From an uncultured Lachnospiraceae bacterium (lineage in GTDB: Bacteria > Bacillota > Clostridia > Lachnospirales > Lachnospiraceae): 64,000 nucleotides of DNA. The notes under the pieces are model-generated. The model saw only the letters and a list, made by a program, of their open reading frames with translations, searched no databases and was not told the DNA's origin. This document shows, piece by piece, positions 1 through 8,331 of the stretch. The stretch is taken from NCBI GenBank assembly GCA_910577275.1, contig CAJTMW010000008.1, positions 658-64,657 on the forward strand. Reading direction: 5' to 3'. The translations under genes and the position numbers were made by a program. Position 1 is the stretch's first letter. Every line of letters begins with the position of its first letter.

Positions 1-69
1 TGCCGATATACTGCGATTTGATATGCGCTTTACTATGCCGCTGGTATCATTTTCAAAAGGCCATGTCAT
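1..69 (-). CDS. FtsX-type ABC permease, N-terminus only (runs off the window)
   Basis: The reverse strand has a good ribosome binding site (AAGGAGG) and an ATG at position 69, opening a frame of 23 codons that reaches the left edge without a stop. Its first ten residues, MTWPFENDTS, are identical to those of the complete permease at 115-2508, and the DNA around both starts is identical for 46 bp. It is therefore most likely the N-terminus of a second paralogous FtsX-family permease, 3' of the first in a tandem pair that is probably one operon (45 bp between the stop of the first and this start). The N-terminal cytoplasmic segment is all that can be seen; function is inferred from the paralogue. 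Confidence 0.7.
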   Translation of the reverse strand, partial: MTWPFENDTSGIVKRISNRSISA

Positions 70-85
70 AGCCTGCCACCTCCTT
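40..85 (-). repeat. 46-bp direct repeat over permease start, copy 1
   Basis: Identical to 2479-2524. It covers the ribosome binding site, the start codon and about ten codons of a permease gene. Identity extends across non-coding and coding bases, which points to recent duplication or gene conversion rather than protein-level selection. Confidence 0.9.
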
Positions 86-114
86 AGTCCACGAGTTTGC
101 TCTAAAAAATACAC

Positions 115-2508
115 TTATCGCAGAACTTCCATCATTGATAACTTGCTTTGCTGCTTTAAGGCCCCTGTTGTAATCAGCACACTACATAAAATAACAATCG
201 CACAATATAAGATTGTAATACCCAATGGAAATTGATAATTCAAATAGTTCATCAGGCTGTTTTTCAAAAATGAGCAAAGAACATATCCAATTCCTCCACC
301 AATTATCACAGATAATACAAGTCCCATGCCGACTACGCTCAATCCCTCTTTATGAACCATCACGGATAATTGTTTTTGAGACATTCCCACTGAACGCATG
401 AGAGAAAATTCCCTGCGCCTTACGATAATTCCCGTCAAAATGGTATTTAACAAATTCATCACAGAAAAACAACCAATTAAAACAATGGCTATTGCAAGAG
501 CTAACTGTGTTCCCTGCAGGAAGTTTTCATTCTGGGCAATCGCGGCAGAAAGCGAATCCACACTCAGCCGCGGGTTATCTGATACAATTTGGTCTATTTC
601 ATTTTCTGCCTGCTGTTCAAAGGAATCCTCTACACAAATTACATACTGATATGTTAAATTGCTGTGTGCAATTTTTTGCATTGAATCAATCGGCAATAAC
701 AACATATCTATTTTATCGCCATTATTTCCAATCTTACTTTCGTCAAGAACTGCCGCAATCTCAAATTCCAGATTCTCCGTATGCTGCCCATCAAAAATCT
801 TCAGCGTTACAGACGAGCCGGCTTCCGGATGAATACCAAAATACTTCTCAAAGTCATTCGGCCTGCCAATAATCATCTGATTCTTAGATGCCATTTGCTC
901 ATAATCTGATATTTTTCCATTTAAGAGACAGCTTTGCAGCAAGGTCATATCTGCTTTCTCAAATCCTACAATTTCAGCATCTGATTCCAGGGCTTGCAAA
1001 TCATAGGAAACCGGGAGATGCCAATCGTTCATAATCTTCTGCACACCTGATAATTGCGAGAGTTCTTTTTCCACTTCCTCCGTAAAAGGACTTGATTTCT
1101 GCAAAATCTCCAAAGGATTTTCCATCAGCTCCTGATTTGAGATTCTTAAAACGAACTGTCCTCTTGCAAATCCAGATAAAGCCATATCTTTTGCATTGAT
1201 AGAAGAAAGGACAGAGGATAAACCTAACAGCAGAACGCCAGTCAGGACAAGAGAGGCGACTGTCAGTATATTCTTTTTCTTATAACGCAAAACCTGATTT
1301 ACTGCCAAAGACCCCGGCGTTAGCCTGTGCTGCCTGTGTTTATATTTAGGCCACTTATTTTGTTCATAGCGGGAAGCTTCTATGGGTGAAACGGCCGCGG
1401 CTATTTTAGAAGGCTTTTTAATGGACAGGCGCACAGTGGCATAGGTTAACGCAACAACAACCGGGCATATCCATGGCACATTCCATAATCCAAATCCATG
1501 CGGAATTAAAATATAAGCCACTACAATTCCCGCAATCAGTCCAATAGGAATTGCAGGTAACATCAGCAAAGCTCCCTCCCTGAGAACAAGTCTTTGAATC
1601 TGTTTTGCTGTCATCCCTATTGTGCGAAGCTGTCCATATTCTTTAATTGAATTGATAATAGAAATATAGAAAATGTTGTATATAACCAAAATACCAGCGA
1701 TTACGATAACAACCAGTCCGGCAACAGCCGCCATAACCATCGATGCCGAAGGCCGGCTAAGATACAAATACGCTTCATTATAATAAGGAGCCGTTTTACA
1801 GCCTGCATCAGCCGCTATCTCTGATATTAAGTTTTTTACATCCCCGGAGTTCGTTTTTGCATCTAAATTTACACGAAGCATTACTGCCGGTGAAAAGTTA
1901 TTCCATCCATCCATTTCTAAGAAGTATTCTTCAGAAACCATAGCCGCATATAATGAACGACCAGTGCCTTTAGCCCCTGTTTTCAAGTATCCTGTTATAA
2001 TAAAGGACTTTTCCCCAACCTTGTCTGGGTCTGGCAATAGAATGGTATCTCCAATTTTTGCATTTATCTTCTGCCGAATTAAGTATTCCTGTTCAATCAG
2101 GATTTCATTAGCTTTCTCTGGCATTTTCCCCTGGTCAACAGACAGCCCGTTTAATGTAAGTGCATCATTGTTGGAATACGAAATATTAAGACGATTATTT
2201 CCAGATTTCACACTGTCAATGGAAGCTGTGAATCCGCATAAATCCACTCGCACATCATCAGACAATTTTTGATATTGTTCTTTTTCTATACCGGAAATAA
2301 GCGCATGATAAGACCCTGTTATGTTATTGCCTCCATTTTGGTTCACTGTAATAATTCCAGAAACCAGAAGCAATACGGAGGCCATCAAAAATGTTGCCAA
2401 TGAAATTGCAATAATCGTAAAATTTTTCTTCAAACGCTCTTTCTTTAATTGAGCAGACGCTAATTTTTTAATGATAGCGCTGGTATCATTTTCAAAAGGC
2501 CATGTCAT
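115..2508 (-). CDS. ABC transporter permease, FtsX/MacB-like, two FtsX domains
   Basis: 797 residues. A transmembrane helix at about 30-55 is followed by a MacB-like extracytoplasmic domain (to about 255). A first FtsX-type three-helix block follows (about 265-365, including the EYGQLRTIGMT coupling-helix region). After a central helix (about 410-435) comes a second extracytoplasmic domain, and a C-terminal FtsX block (about 680-797) contains REFSLMRSVGMS. This duplicated layout is typical of permeases working with a separate LolD/MacB-type ATPase in lipoprotein, peptide or antimicrobial export or in cell-envelope control. No ATPase is in view; it may lie left of the window. The start is fixed by AAGGAGG nine bases before the ATG. 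The substrate cannot be told from sequence. Confidence 0.85.
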   Translation of the reverse strand: MTWPFENDTSAIIKKLASAQLKKERLKKNFTIIAISLATFLMASVLLLVSGIITVNQNGGNNITGSYHALISGIEKEQYQKLSDDVRVDLCGFTASIDSVKSGNNRLNISYSNNDALTLNGLSVDQGKMPEKANEILIEQEYLIRQKINAKIGDTILLPDPDKVGEKSFIITGYLKTGAKGTGRSLYAAMVSEEYFLEMDGWNNFSPAVMLRVNLDAKTNSGDVKNLISEIAADAGCKTAPYYNEAYLYLSRPSASMVMAAVAGLVVIVIAGILVIYNIFYISIINSIKEYGQLRTIGMTAKQIQRLVLREGALLMLPAIPIGLIAGIVVAYILIPHGFGLWNVPWICPVVVALTYATVRLSIKKPSKIAAAVSPIEASRYEQNKWPKYKHRQHRLTPGSLAVNQVLRYKKKNILTVASLVLTGVLLLGLSSVLSSINAKDMALSGFARGQFVLRISNQELMENPLEILQKSSPFTEEVEKELSQLSGVQKIMNDWHLPVSYDLQALESDAEIVGFEKADMTLLQSCLLNGKISDYEQMASKNQMIIGRPNDFEKYFGIHPEAGSSVTLKIFDGQHTENLEFEIAAVLDESKIGNNGDKIDMLLLPIDSMQKIAHSNLTYQYVICVEDSFEQQAENEIDQIVSDNPRLSVDSLSAAIAQNENFLQGTQLALAIAIVLIGCFSVMNLLNTILTGIIVRRREFSLMRSVGMSQKQLSVMVHKEGLSVVGMGLVLSVIIGGGIGYVLCSFLKNSLMNYLNYQFPLGITILYCAIVILCSVLITTGALKQQSKLSMMEVLR

Positions 2509-2524
2509 AGCCTGCCACCTCCTT
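2479..2524 (-). repeat. 46-bp direct repeat over permease start, copy 2
   Basis: Second copy of the 46-bp block at 40-85, here at the start of the complete permease gene. Confidence 0.9.
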
Positions 2525-2751
2525 CAAGGTTTCCTGCCTGTTGGTAAGGATATTGTAAAACCCAAATGTCCGCAAAATGTTACAGCGGCCAAAAAATTTC
2601 ATTGAAAAACGGAGCGAATTGTTACAACGCCTGGACATTTCAGTCGTAAACCTGCCACTGGCAGCTTTATCGGCACACTACCGCGAAAAAACTTACGACG
2701 GGAAGCCGGGAATGGCCGTCCGCCGCTTTCGGCACGCCTTTCAGAGATGCT

Positions 2752-2937
2752 TTGACAGGCGTGTTGTGCGCAGGGGTCTTTACTGTGGCGTTGATTGCAT
2801 GTTATATTCGTATGGGGGCAACACCGGCGCAGGCGTCCCGTATGGCAGTTATCTTTTTTGCAGGAACCGCAATAGCGGGGTTTACTGTTTTAAGAATACT
2901 GGCTTACTGTAATCAAAAAAAGAAAGCTTCATCATGA
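2752..2937 (+). pseudogene. possible remnant of a small membrane protein
   Basis: A TTG-initiated frame of 61 residues with two hydrophobic stretches (VLCAGVFTVALIACYI and MAVIFFAGTAIAGFTVLRIL) and a basic tail. The same frame stays open upstream to about 2650, but no ATG or convincing ribosome binding site precedes it and the upstream residues do not look like a signal or a domain. It could be the C-terminal tail of a decayed membrane protein. I do not recognise a family. The overlapping 111-residue frame starting at 2577 looks random and is not preferred. Confidence 0.25.
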
Positions 2938-2994
2938 AATCAGAGTGAAATGCTTTTAAACGTCAACAATCCGGGCAACATTGCAAGGTAAAAC

Positions 2995-3058
2995 CGGTGG
3001 TTCTTTCCTGGGCTAAATATTATAATAAATCTATATTAAAGACAAGGAGGAACCACCG
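2995..3058 (+). promoter_or_regulatory. xre-MFS promoter flanked by a 9-bp inverted repeat
   Basis: CGGTGGTTC at 2995-3003 is repeated inverted as GAACCACCG at 3050-3058, ending on the first base of the GTG start. A TATAAT box lies between them at 3021-3026. The left arm falls near the -35 region and the right arm overlaps the ribosome binding site. It could be an operator for the downstream Xre protein (inference). Confidence 0.45.
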
Positions 3059-3516
3059 TGGGACTGGGAAACAATTTATTTAACGCAAGAAAGAAAAAGG
3101 GCTTGTCGCAGGAGGAGGTTGCAGGGAAGCTGGGGGTGAGCAGGCAGACGATTTCCAAATGGGAAACGGATGAGACGCTGCCGGACATCCGCCAGTCAAA
3201 ACGGCTTGCGGTCTTGTACGGGCTGTCGTTGGATGAACTGATTGAATTTGACATTGATGTGCGGGAAATACAGGAGGTTATAGACAGGACAGGCGACGAG
3301 GTATCGGAAAAGATAGACTGGACAAAAATGTGGAGCAGGAAATACCCGATTCTGGCTCAGTATCAAAGGGAGGTGGACGCCGGTTTTTACGCGGCGAAGC
3401 TGAAAGAGCTTTTACAGGATTTGGAGAAAAAGTACGGCTATGACGAGCTGAACGCTTTCCTTGTGTTAAAGGATATCCTGGCAACGGTATGGAAATTGGG
3501 GAGGAAATCAAAGTGA
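3058..3516 (+). CDS. Xre-family HTH transcriptional regulator
   Basis: 152 residues from a GTG start preceded by AAGGAGG. The N-terminal residues 5-60 are a Cro/C1-type helix-turn-helix (RKKKGLSQEEVAGKLGVSRQ, then TISKWETDETLPDI), very typical of Clostridia regulators. The C-terminal half is helical and without a recognised domain. The stop overlaps the start of the MFS gene, so the two are co-transcribed; the regulator probably controls its own operon. The flanking inverted repeat around the promoter is a candidate binding site. Confidence 0.85.
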   Translation: MGLGNNLFNARKKKGLSQEEVAGKLGVSRQTISKWETDETLPDIRQSKRLAVLYGLSLDELIEFDIDVREIQEVIDRTGDEVSEKIDWTKMWSRKYPILAQYQREVDAGFYAAKLKELLQDLEKKYGYDELNAFLVLKDILATVWKLGRKSK

Positions 3517-4727
3517 ACTGGAAAAGGAAATTTATAACGATTTATGCCGGACAGGCCTTTTCACTATTGGGCTCCGCCGCCGTTCAGTTTGCCATTATCT
3601 GGTGGCTGACGGTGCAGAAGGAATCGGCAATTACGCTTACCCTTGCGACAGCGGCTTCATTTCTGCCTAACATCCTGTTAGGCCCGTTTGCCGGAGTGTG
3701 GATTGACCGCTGTAACCGCAGAACGGTTATGATTGCAGCGGACGGTCTGGTGGCCGCTTCAAGCGTTGTGCTGGGGCTTGCTTTTTTGCTGTGGGAGGTT
3801 CCGCCTGTGTGGTTTATTTATCTCATACTTTTTATCCGCGGGCTTGGGAATACCTTCCATTCCCCGGCGATGCAGGCGGCCATACCCATGTTTGTCCCTG
3901 TGGAGATGCTGACAAAGGCAGGTGGCTGGGGAAATCTGATTGTTTCCGTCTCCACAATGCTGGGGCCTGCCCTGGGAGCCGGACTTATGGCATTTCTGCC
4001 GGTTGCGGCCATTATGCTGGTGGATATTGCGGGAGCGGCTTTTGCCGTCGGTTGTCTTTTGACGGTGACGATACCGGACATTCCGCAAAGCGCCGGGAAG
4101 GTGCATTTGCTGGATGATGTGAAAAAGGGGCTTACTGCCATGTGGCACAACAAACCCCTTCGGGCGGCATTTTTCCCGATTATTTTTGCCAGTATTCTGT
4201 ATATGCCTCTTGGCTCGCTTTTTCCGTTGCTGGTGCGGGTGCATTACGCCGGCGGCGCATGGCACAATGCGGTTGTGGAATTTGTATTTTCCGGCGGGCT
4301 CCTTGTTTCGTCTTTCATGATGGGCATATGGGGAGGCTCAAAGAAACGGTTTTTGATGATTTCATTATCCATTGTGGTACTGGGAGGGGTCGCGGCGGTC
4401 AGTGGCATTCTTCCGGCAGGCGGTTTTTGGGGATTTGTGTTGTGCTGCTTTTTTATGGGAGGGTCGGGAACGTTCTTTAACGTACCGTTGATGGCGTATA
4501 TTCAGGAAACGGTTGCGCCGGAAATGATGGGAAAGGTTTTCTCCATGCTGACCACAGCCATGACGCTGGCGACGCCCTTCGGACTGCTTATTGCCGGTCC
4601 GGTCAGCGAGGCGGCGGGTGTTGAAAGCTGGTTTTGGGTATCCGGTATATTGATGGGCGCAGCCGGGATTTTGTGCATGGCGGCGACACGGCGGTATGAG
4701 AGGGGGATGGAAAGCAGGGAGATATAA
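3513..4727 (+). CDS. MFS efflux transporter (macrolide-efflux/Mef-like)
   Basis: 404 residues with twelve hydrophobic segments. The N-terminal KRKFITIYAGQAFSLLGSAA and the loop WIDRCNRRTVMIAADG are typical of the MFS_3/Mef-like drug exporter group. I chose the GTG at 3513, which overlaps the xre stop (GTGA) and has GGGGAGG eight bases upstream, over an in-frame start 24 bases earlier that lies inside xre. Co-transcription with the Xre regulator suggests inducible export of a toxic compound. Substrate unknown. Confidence 0.85.
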   Translation: MNWKRKFITIYAGQAFSLLGSAAVQFAIIWWLTVQKESAITLTLATAASFLPNILLGPFAGVWIDRCNRRTVMIAADGLVAASSVVLGLAFLLWEVPPVWFIYLILFIRGLGNTFHSPAMQAAIPMFVPVEMLTKAGGWGNLIVSVSTMLGPALGAGLMAFLPVAAIMLVDIAGAAFAVGCLLTVTIPDIPQSAGKVHLLDDVKKGLTAMWHNKPLRAAFFPIIFASILYMPLGSLFPLLVRVHYAGGAWHNAVVEFVFSGGLLVSSFMMGIWGGSKKRFLMISLSIVVLGGVAAVSGILPAGGFWGFVLCCFFMGGSGTFFNVPLMAYIQETVAPEMMGKVFSMLTTAMTLATPFGLLIAGPVSEAAGVESWFWVSGILMGAAGILCMAATRRYERGMESREI

Positions 4728-4784
4728 CGTGAGGAAGGAATACGACAGTAAAGGCCGCAGGAACGGGAAGTTCGGAGGAAAAGG

Positions 4785-4823
4785 AACCGGAAAGCCAAAT
4801 AGAAAGGCAGGCTTTCCGGTTTT
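4785..4823 (+). terminator. intrinsic terminator after the MFS gene
   Basis: A perfect 12-bp stem, AACCGGAAAGCC at 4785-4796 with GGCTTTCCGGTT at 4810-4821, followed by a short T run. It lies between convergent genes and may serve both. Confidence 0.7.
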
Positions 4824-4871
4824 AATATATTGATGAAGTTGGATGGGCAATATTTTGAGATAATAAAAATC

Positions 4872-6314
4872 TTATTTGATTCCCAGAATTTCCTTTGCAA
4901 GCATCTTTTTATGTTCCAGCTTTCCCTGTCTGGCAATCATAATCCTCTGTGCCTGAGGACTGCCGGCGCCGTGCATGGATTCTGTCAGATACCCCACGGC
5001 GGCGGTTCCCATGGTGAGGTTTTCAATCAGACGTAAGACTTTGATTCTCTCCTTTGTGGAAAAGGCGGAGGTCGCTGCAAGGTATTTTTCAATTAACGGG
5101 CCCGTGACAGGATTGGCGTAGTCCTTTTCGGAGGGAGCCGTCACCATCAACCCTCCGGCGATATCCTGAGAAAGCCTTGCAATTTCGTAGGGAATGCGGG
5201 TTACGTTCTGCTTGCAGACATTGGCAAGCAGGGTGTCTATATCGTAATTTCCGCTGGGCGTGGGATGGCCCTCGCAGGAGCAGGCTATGCCGCAGGCATA
5301 CATAGTCTCATTTAAATGTGTCATTTCAATCAACTTGTCTTTTACATGGGAAGCGCTTTCCACGCCGTTAGACTCTGCCGCAAGTGCTGCCGCTCCAATG
5401 AGAACATCCCCTACGCCTACTTTGCATCCGCCATAGCTCTGGCGGTGATATCCGGCAAAGCGCTCCACTAAAAGACCGGCGTATCTGGCTTCCCCGTTCA
5501 TAAAAATTCTCTCATTAGGAACGAAGACATCGTTAAAAACGGTGAGTGCCTCCACACCCCCAAATCTGCAGTTGCCCATATCCTGGCAGGAACCCTCCAG
5601 CTTTCTGGTATCGCAGCTCTGCCGTCCGATAATCATAAGGATTCCATCCGTATCCGTGGGGACGGCAAAGGAGATGGCATAGTCTTTGTCCTCCTCGCCC
5701 AAAGCGATGGTGGGCATTACAAGGACTTCATGGGAGTTGCAGATTCCGGTCTGATGAGCCTTGGCTCCCCGCACCACCACGCCGTCGGGGCGTCGTTCCA
5801 CCACATGCAGATACAGGTCGGGGTCGTCCTGACTGTGGGGAGGCAGCTTCCGGTTTCCCTTCGGGTCGGTCATTGCGCCGTCCACAGTGAGGTCGCTTTC
5901 CTGACAGTAAATCAGGAATTTCTTAAAACGTTCAAAGTATTCTGTCCCGTATTTTCTGTCAATATCGTAAGCCGTACTGTACACGGCGTTCATTGCGTCC
6001 ATTCCCACGCAGCGCTGAAAGCAGGAAGCGGTTTTCTGTCCTAAAAGCCGTTGAAGCTTTACTTTTTTTGTCAGGTCGTCGCAGCTTTGATGAATATGAG
6101 TGAAACGGTTAATGGTATTTCCTGTTAAATGGGATACAGCAGCAGCCAGCTCGCGGTATTTCGGGTCTTCGGCCAGCTCATAGGTCATCTTAACGGAATT
6201 AAGGGAGGGCTGAAGAATCGGATGGCCGACGGCAGTTTCCAGTTCCTCGCCCATGCAGAAGATACGCATTTTCATGCTTCGAATGCTTTCCATGTATTGT
6301 TCGCCTGTCATCAT
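4872..6314 (-). CDS. 4-hydroxybutyryl-CoA dehydratase-like [4Fe-4S] flavoenzyme (AbfD/HpaB family)
   Basis: 480 residues of the HpaB/AbfD flavoprotein family. The residues that bind the [4Fe-4S] cluster in Clostridium aminobutyricum 4-hydroxybutyryl-CoA dehydratase (C99, C103, H292, C299) have clear counterparts: C98 and C102 in SCFQRC, H290 and C297 in HRQSYGGCK. The catalytic Glu257, Tyr296, Lys300 and Glu455 positions match E255, Y294, K298 and E445 (TESMHGAGSP). The HpaB-type aromatic monooxygenases lack this cluster. The expected reaction is 4-hydroxybutyryl-CoA to crotonyl-CoA, or a related radical dehydration, in the cytoplasm. The usual partners (4-hydroxybutyrate dehydrogenase, CoA-transferase) are not nearby. 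It is divergent from an AraC gene with a LacI-type operator between them, so its substrate may differ from the classical one. Confidence 0.8.
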   Translation of the reverse strand: MMTGEQYMESIRSMKMRIFCMGEELETAVGHPILQPSLNSVKMTYELAEDPKYRELAAAVSHLTGNTINRFTHIHQSCDDLTKKVKLQRLLGQKTASCFQRCVGMDAMNAVYSTAYDIDRKYGTEYFERFKKFLIYCQESDLTVDGAMTDPKGNRKLPPHSQDDPDLYLHVVERRPDGVVVRGAKAHQTGICNSHEVLVMPTIALGEEDKDYAISFAVPTDTDGILMIIGRQSCDTRKLEGSCQDMGNCRFGGVEALTVFNDVFVPNERIFMNGEARYAGLLVERFAGYHRQSYGGCKVGVGDVLIGAAALAAESNGVESASHVKDKLIEMTHLNETMYACGIACSCEGHPTPSGNYDIDTLLANVCKQNVTRIPYEIARLSQDIAGGLMVTAPSEKDYANPVTGPLIEKYLAATSAFSTKERIKVLRLIENLTMGTAAVGYLTESMHGAGSPQAQRIMIARQGKLEHKKMLAKEILGIK

Positions 6315-6356
6315 AATGCTTGCACAACCTTTCTTTCGTATGTTATATTTATCTTG

Positions 6357-6368
6357 GTAAACGTTTAC
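6357..6368. promoter_or_regulatory. LacI-family operator 1 (abfD-like/araC intergenic)
   Basis: Perfect 12-bp palindrome GTAAACGTTTAC between the divergent AbfD-like and AraC genes. It shares the longer context GGTAAACGTTTACTTGAA with the site at 11087. It is one of five such sites, all between 6.3 and 13.3 kb. Confidence 0.8.
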
Positions 6369-6470
6369 TTGAACAGTTTCTTTTTATAGTTTACGTCTGA
6401 TGAAGGAGAATAAGCTACTCATTTTTGGACATAGTTTTAACAGAGAATGTGAAATATAACAGAGGAAGTT

Positions 6471-7319
6471 ATGAATCATAAAGTAAGATACGAAAAAATG
6501 GGGAAAAACTGGAGTCTTGCGGTGCGCAATGACTATCTTGCCAAAAAGCACTGGCACAACGAGTATGAAATATTGTATGTGATGGCGGGCACCACGTATG
6601 TGAATGTGGATGGAGCAAATTACGAGGTGGCTTCCGGGGAAACATTTTTTATCAGTCCGGGAGCGGTGCATTACTATGCCGAGCCGTGTGAGTTTAACAA
6701 AATCTGCGTCGTCAGGCTGACGGAGGACTTTCTTAAATGCTTCAGTACTGAGGTGAAGCATGCATACACAATATTTCTTTCTGATGTATTGCATGTCAGG
6801 GAAAATCCGAGGATTTCCGGGATAATTGAGGAAATGCAGGTTGTTTTCGAGGCGGAAGACGAGATTTTTGCGGAGAGCACCCTCATAGGAAAGTCCCTGG
6901 AGCTTTTAATCTATCTTTACCGGAATCAGCTCCTGATTACGGAAAGGATTTCGGTTAAGAGAAATAACGACTCAGAATGTATGGATAAAATGATTGAGTA
7001 TATCAGAGAACATTTGCAGGAAAAGACTACGCTGTCAGACGTTGCGGTTCACCTGGGATTTTCGGAAAGCTATTGTTCCAAATATATCAAAAAGAAAACG
7101 AACATGAATTTTCTGGAATATCTGAATAATGAGAGGATTGAAAAGGCCAAGCAGATGCTGAGGCTTTCAGACGCTCCGGTCACGGAAATTGCCTATATCA
7201 CAGGATTTTCCAGTATTCAATCCTTTAACCGGGTATTTAAAAGCTTTTGCGAAGTCAGTCCTACAGAGTATAGAAAGAGGATATATGACCAAAAAAGTAA
7301 CATATTAGACAAAATATGA
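6471..7319 (+). CDS. AraC-family transcriptional regulator with cupin sensor domain
   Basis: 282 residues. Residues 1-110 form a cupin-like ligand-binding domain (HWHNEYEILYVMAG, then GETFFISPGAVHYY). Residues about 170-275 are the AraC DNA-binding domain with two helix-turn-helix units (TLSDVAVHLGFSESYCSKYI and VTEIAYITGFSSIQSFNRVF). It sits between the AbfD-like gene and the CUT1 permease operon and probably senses the imported compound or a breakdown product and activates the island. A 14-bp sequence near its 3' end, repeated before the RraA-like gene, is a candidate target. Confidence 0.88.
   Translation: MNHKVRYEKMGKNWSLAVRNDYLAKKHWHNEYEILYVMAGTTYVNVDGANYEVASGETFFISPGAVHYYAEPCEFNKICVVRLTEDFLKCFSTEVKHAYTIFLSDVLHVRENPRISGIIEEMQVVFEAEDEIFAESTLIGKSLELLIYLYRNQLLITERISVKRNNDSECMDKMIEYIREHLQEKTTLSDVAVHLGFSESYCSKYIKKKTNMNFLEYLNNERIEKAKQMLRLSDAPVTEIAYITGFSSIQSFNRVFKSFCEVSPTEYRKRIYDQKSNILDKI
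7299..7312 (+). promoter_or_regulatory. candidate AraC site upstream of the permease operon
   Basis: AACATATTAGACAA occurs here and again at 12359-12372. Here it lies at the 3' end of araC, about 53 bp upstream of a TATATA-like -10 (7352) that has no good -35 box. This is consistent with an activator-dependent promoter. Inference from one shared 14-mer and position. Confidence 0.4.
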
Positions 7320-7377
7320 GAAGAAAAAGAATGAAAAATATACAATACTTATATATAAGAGAAGGTGTCGGAGACAA

Positions 7378-7389
7378 GTAAACGTTTTC
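7378..7389. promoter_or_regulatory. LacI-family operator 2 (permease operon)
   Basis: GTAAACGTTTTC, one mismatch to the palindrome at 6357, followed by CTTGAA as at operators 1 and 3. It lies just downstream of the likely -10 and 22 bp before the first permease start, a position suited to blocking transcription. Confidence 0.75.
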
Positions 7390-7410
7390 TTGAAGGAGGT
7401 ATAGGTTTTT

Positions 7411-8304
7411 ATGAAAAAAAGACAGAAAAAAAGGCTGCGGGCGAAGGATTTTACGGGTTACATTTTTCTTCTGCCCTGGCTCGTTGGATTTTTTGGGCTG
7501 ACAGCGTTTCCCATGGCGGCGTCTTTGTTTTACTCTTTGTGCAATTATGATATGCTGACGCCTCCGCAGTTTGCGGGGATGCAGAACTATGTAAAACTGT
7601 TTGCAGACCCTAAATTTCGGACAAGCCTTGAGGTTACGATTAAGTACGTGTTTATCGGAGTTCCTCTGCAGCTGGTATTTGCACTTTTGATTGCGTTGAT
7701 GCTGAAAAAGAACAGGCGGGGGATTAAGGTGTACCGGGCAATCTATTATCTGCCTTCACTTTTCGGAGGAAGCGTTGCGGTTTCCATCCTCTGGAAGCAG
7801 CTTTTCAACAAGGAGGGCTTGTTTAACCAGATACTGGCAGTCTTCGGCATTGAAGGCATCAACTGGATAGCAACGCCGGAAACGGCGCTGAACACGCTGA
7901 TTGTTCTGGCCGTCTGGCAGTTTGGTTCTTCCATGGTAATTTTTCTGGCCTCTTTAAAGCAGATTCCCGAGGACTATTATGAGGCTTCCCGCATTGACGG
8001 AGCAGGTAAGATACGGCAGTTTTTCAGTATCACGCTGCCGCTTCTGACCCCTATGGTTTTCTTTAATGTGGTAATGGCGTTTATCAATGCGTTCCAGAGC
8101 TTTACACCGGCTTACATTATCAGCAACGGTACAGGAGCGCCGGTCAATTCCACGTTATTTTATTCCCTTTACCTTTACATCAAAGCATTCGGGAATTTCC
8201 AGATGGGTTATGCGGCGGCCATGGCATGGATTTTGCTTCTGCTTATTGCTGCATTTACCGGACTTTTGTTCCTGAGTGCGAAAAAGTGGGTATTTTACGA
8301 GTGA
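7411..8304 (+). CDS. Sugar ABC transporter permease, CUT1 type, MalF-like
   Basis: 297 residues with six membrane helices. A short basic N-terminus (KKRQKKRLRAKD) precedes FTGYIFLLPWLVGFFGLTAF, and the EAA loop that docks the ATPase reads YYEASRIDGAGKIRQFFSIT. The family is the UgpA/MalF-type permease of carbohydrate uptake-1 systems. It pairs with the permease 27 bp downstream and presumably with the lipoprotein at 13355. No ATPase gene is in the island, which is usual for Lachnospiraceae CUT1 systems that share an MsmK-type ATPase. Controlled by operator 2. Confidence 0.93.
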   Translation: MKKRQKKRLRAKDFTGYIFLLPWLVGFFGLTAFPMAASLFYSLCNYDMLTPPQFAGMQNYVKLFADPKFRTSLEVTIKYVFIGVPLQLVFALLIALMLKKNRRGIKVYRAIYYLPSLFGGSVAVSILWKQLFNKEGLFNQILAVFGIEGINWIATPETALNTLIVLAVWQFGSSMVIFLASLKQIPEDYYEASRIDGAGKIRQFFSITLPLLTPMVFFNVVMAFINAFQSFTPAYIISNGTGAPVNSTLFYSLYLYIKAFGNFQMGYAAAMAWILLLLIAAFTGLLFLSAKKWVFYE

Positions 8305-8331
8305 CGAAAAAGATAAGCCGGGAGGTGTTAT

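Noticed and set aside
2577..2912. 111-codon frame near the left end
   Set aside because: Arg/Cys-rich residue pattern typical of a frame-shifted shadow; no ribosome binding site or domain.
4872..6314. Annotation as 4-hydroxyphenylacetate 3-monooxygenase (HpaB)
   Set aside because: The cysteine and histidine ligands of the [4Fe-4S] cluster, absent from HpaB, are all present.
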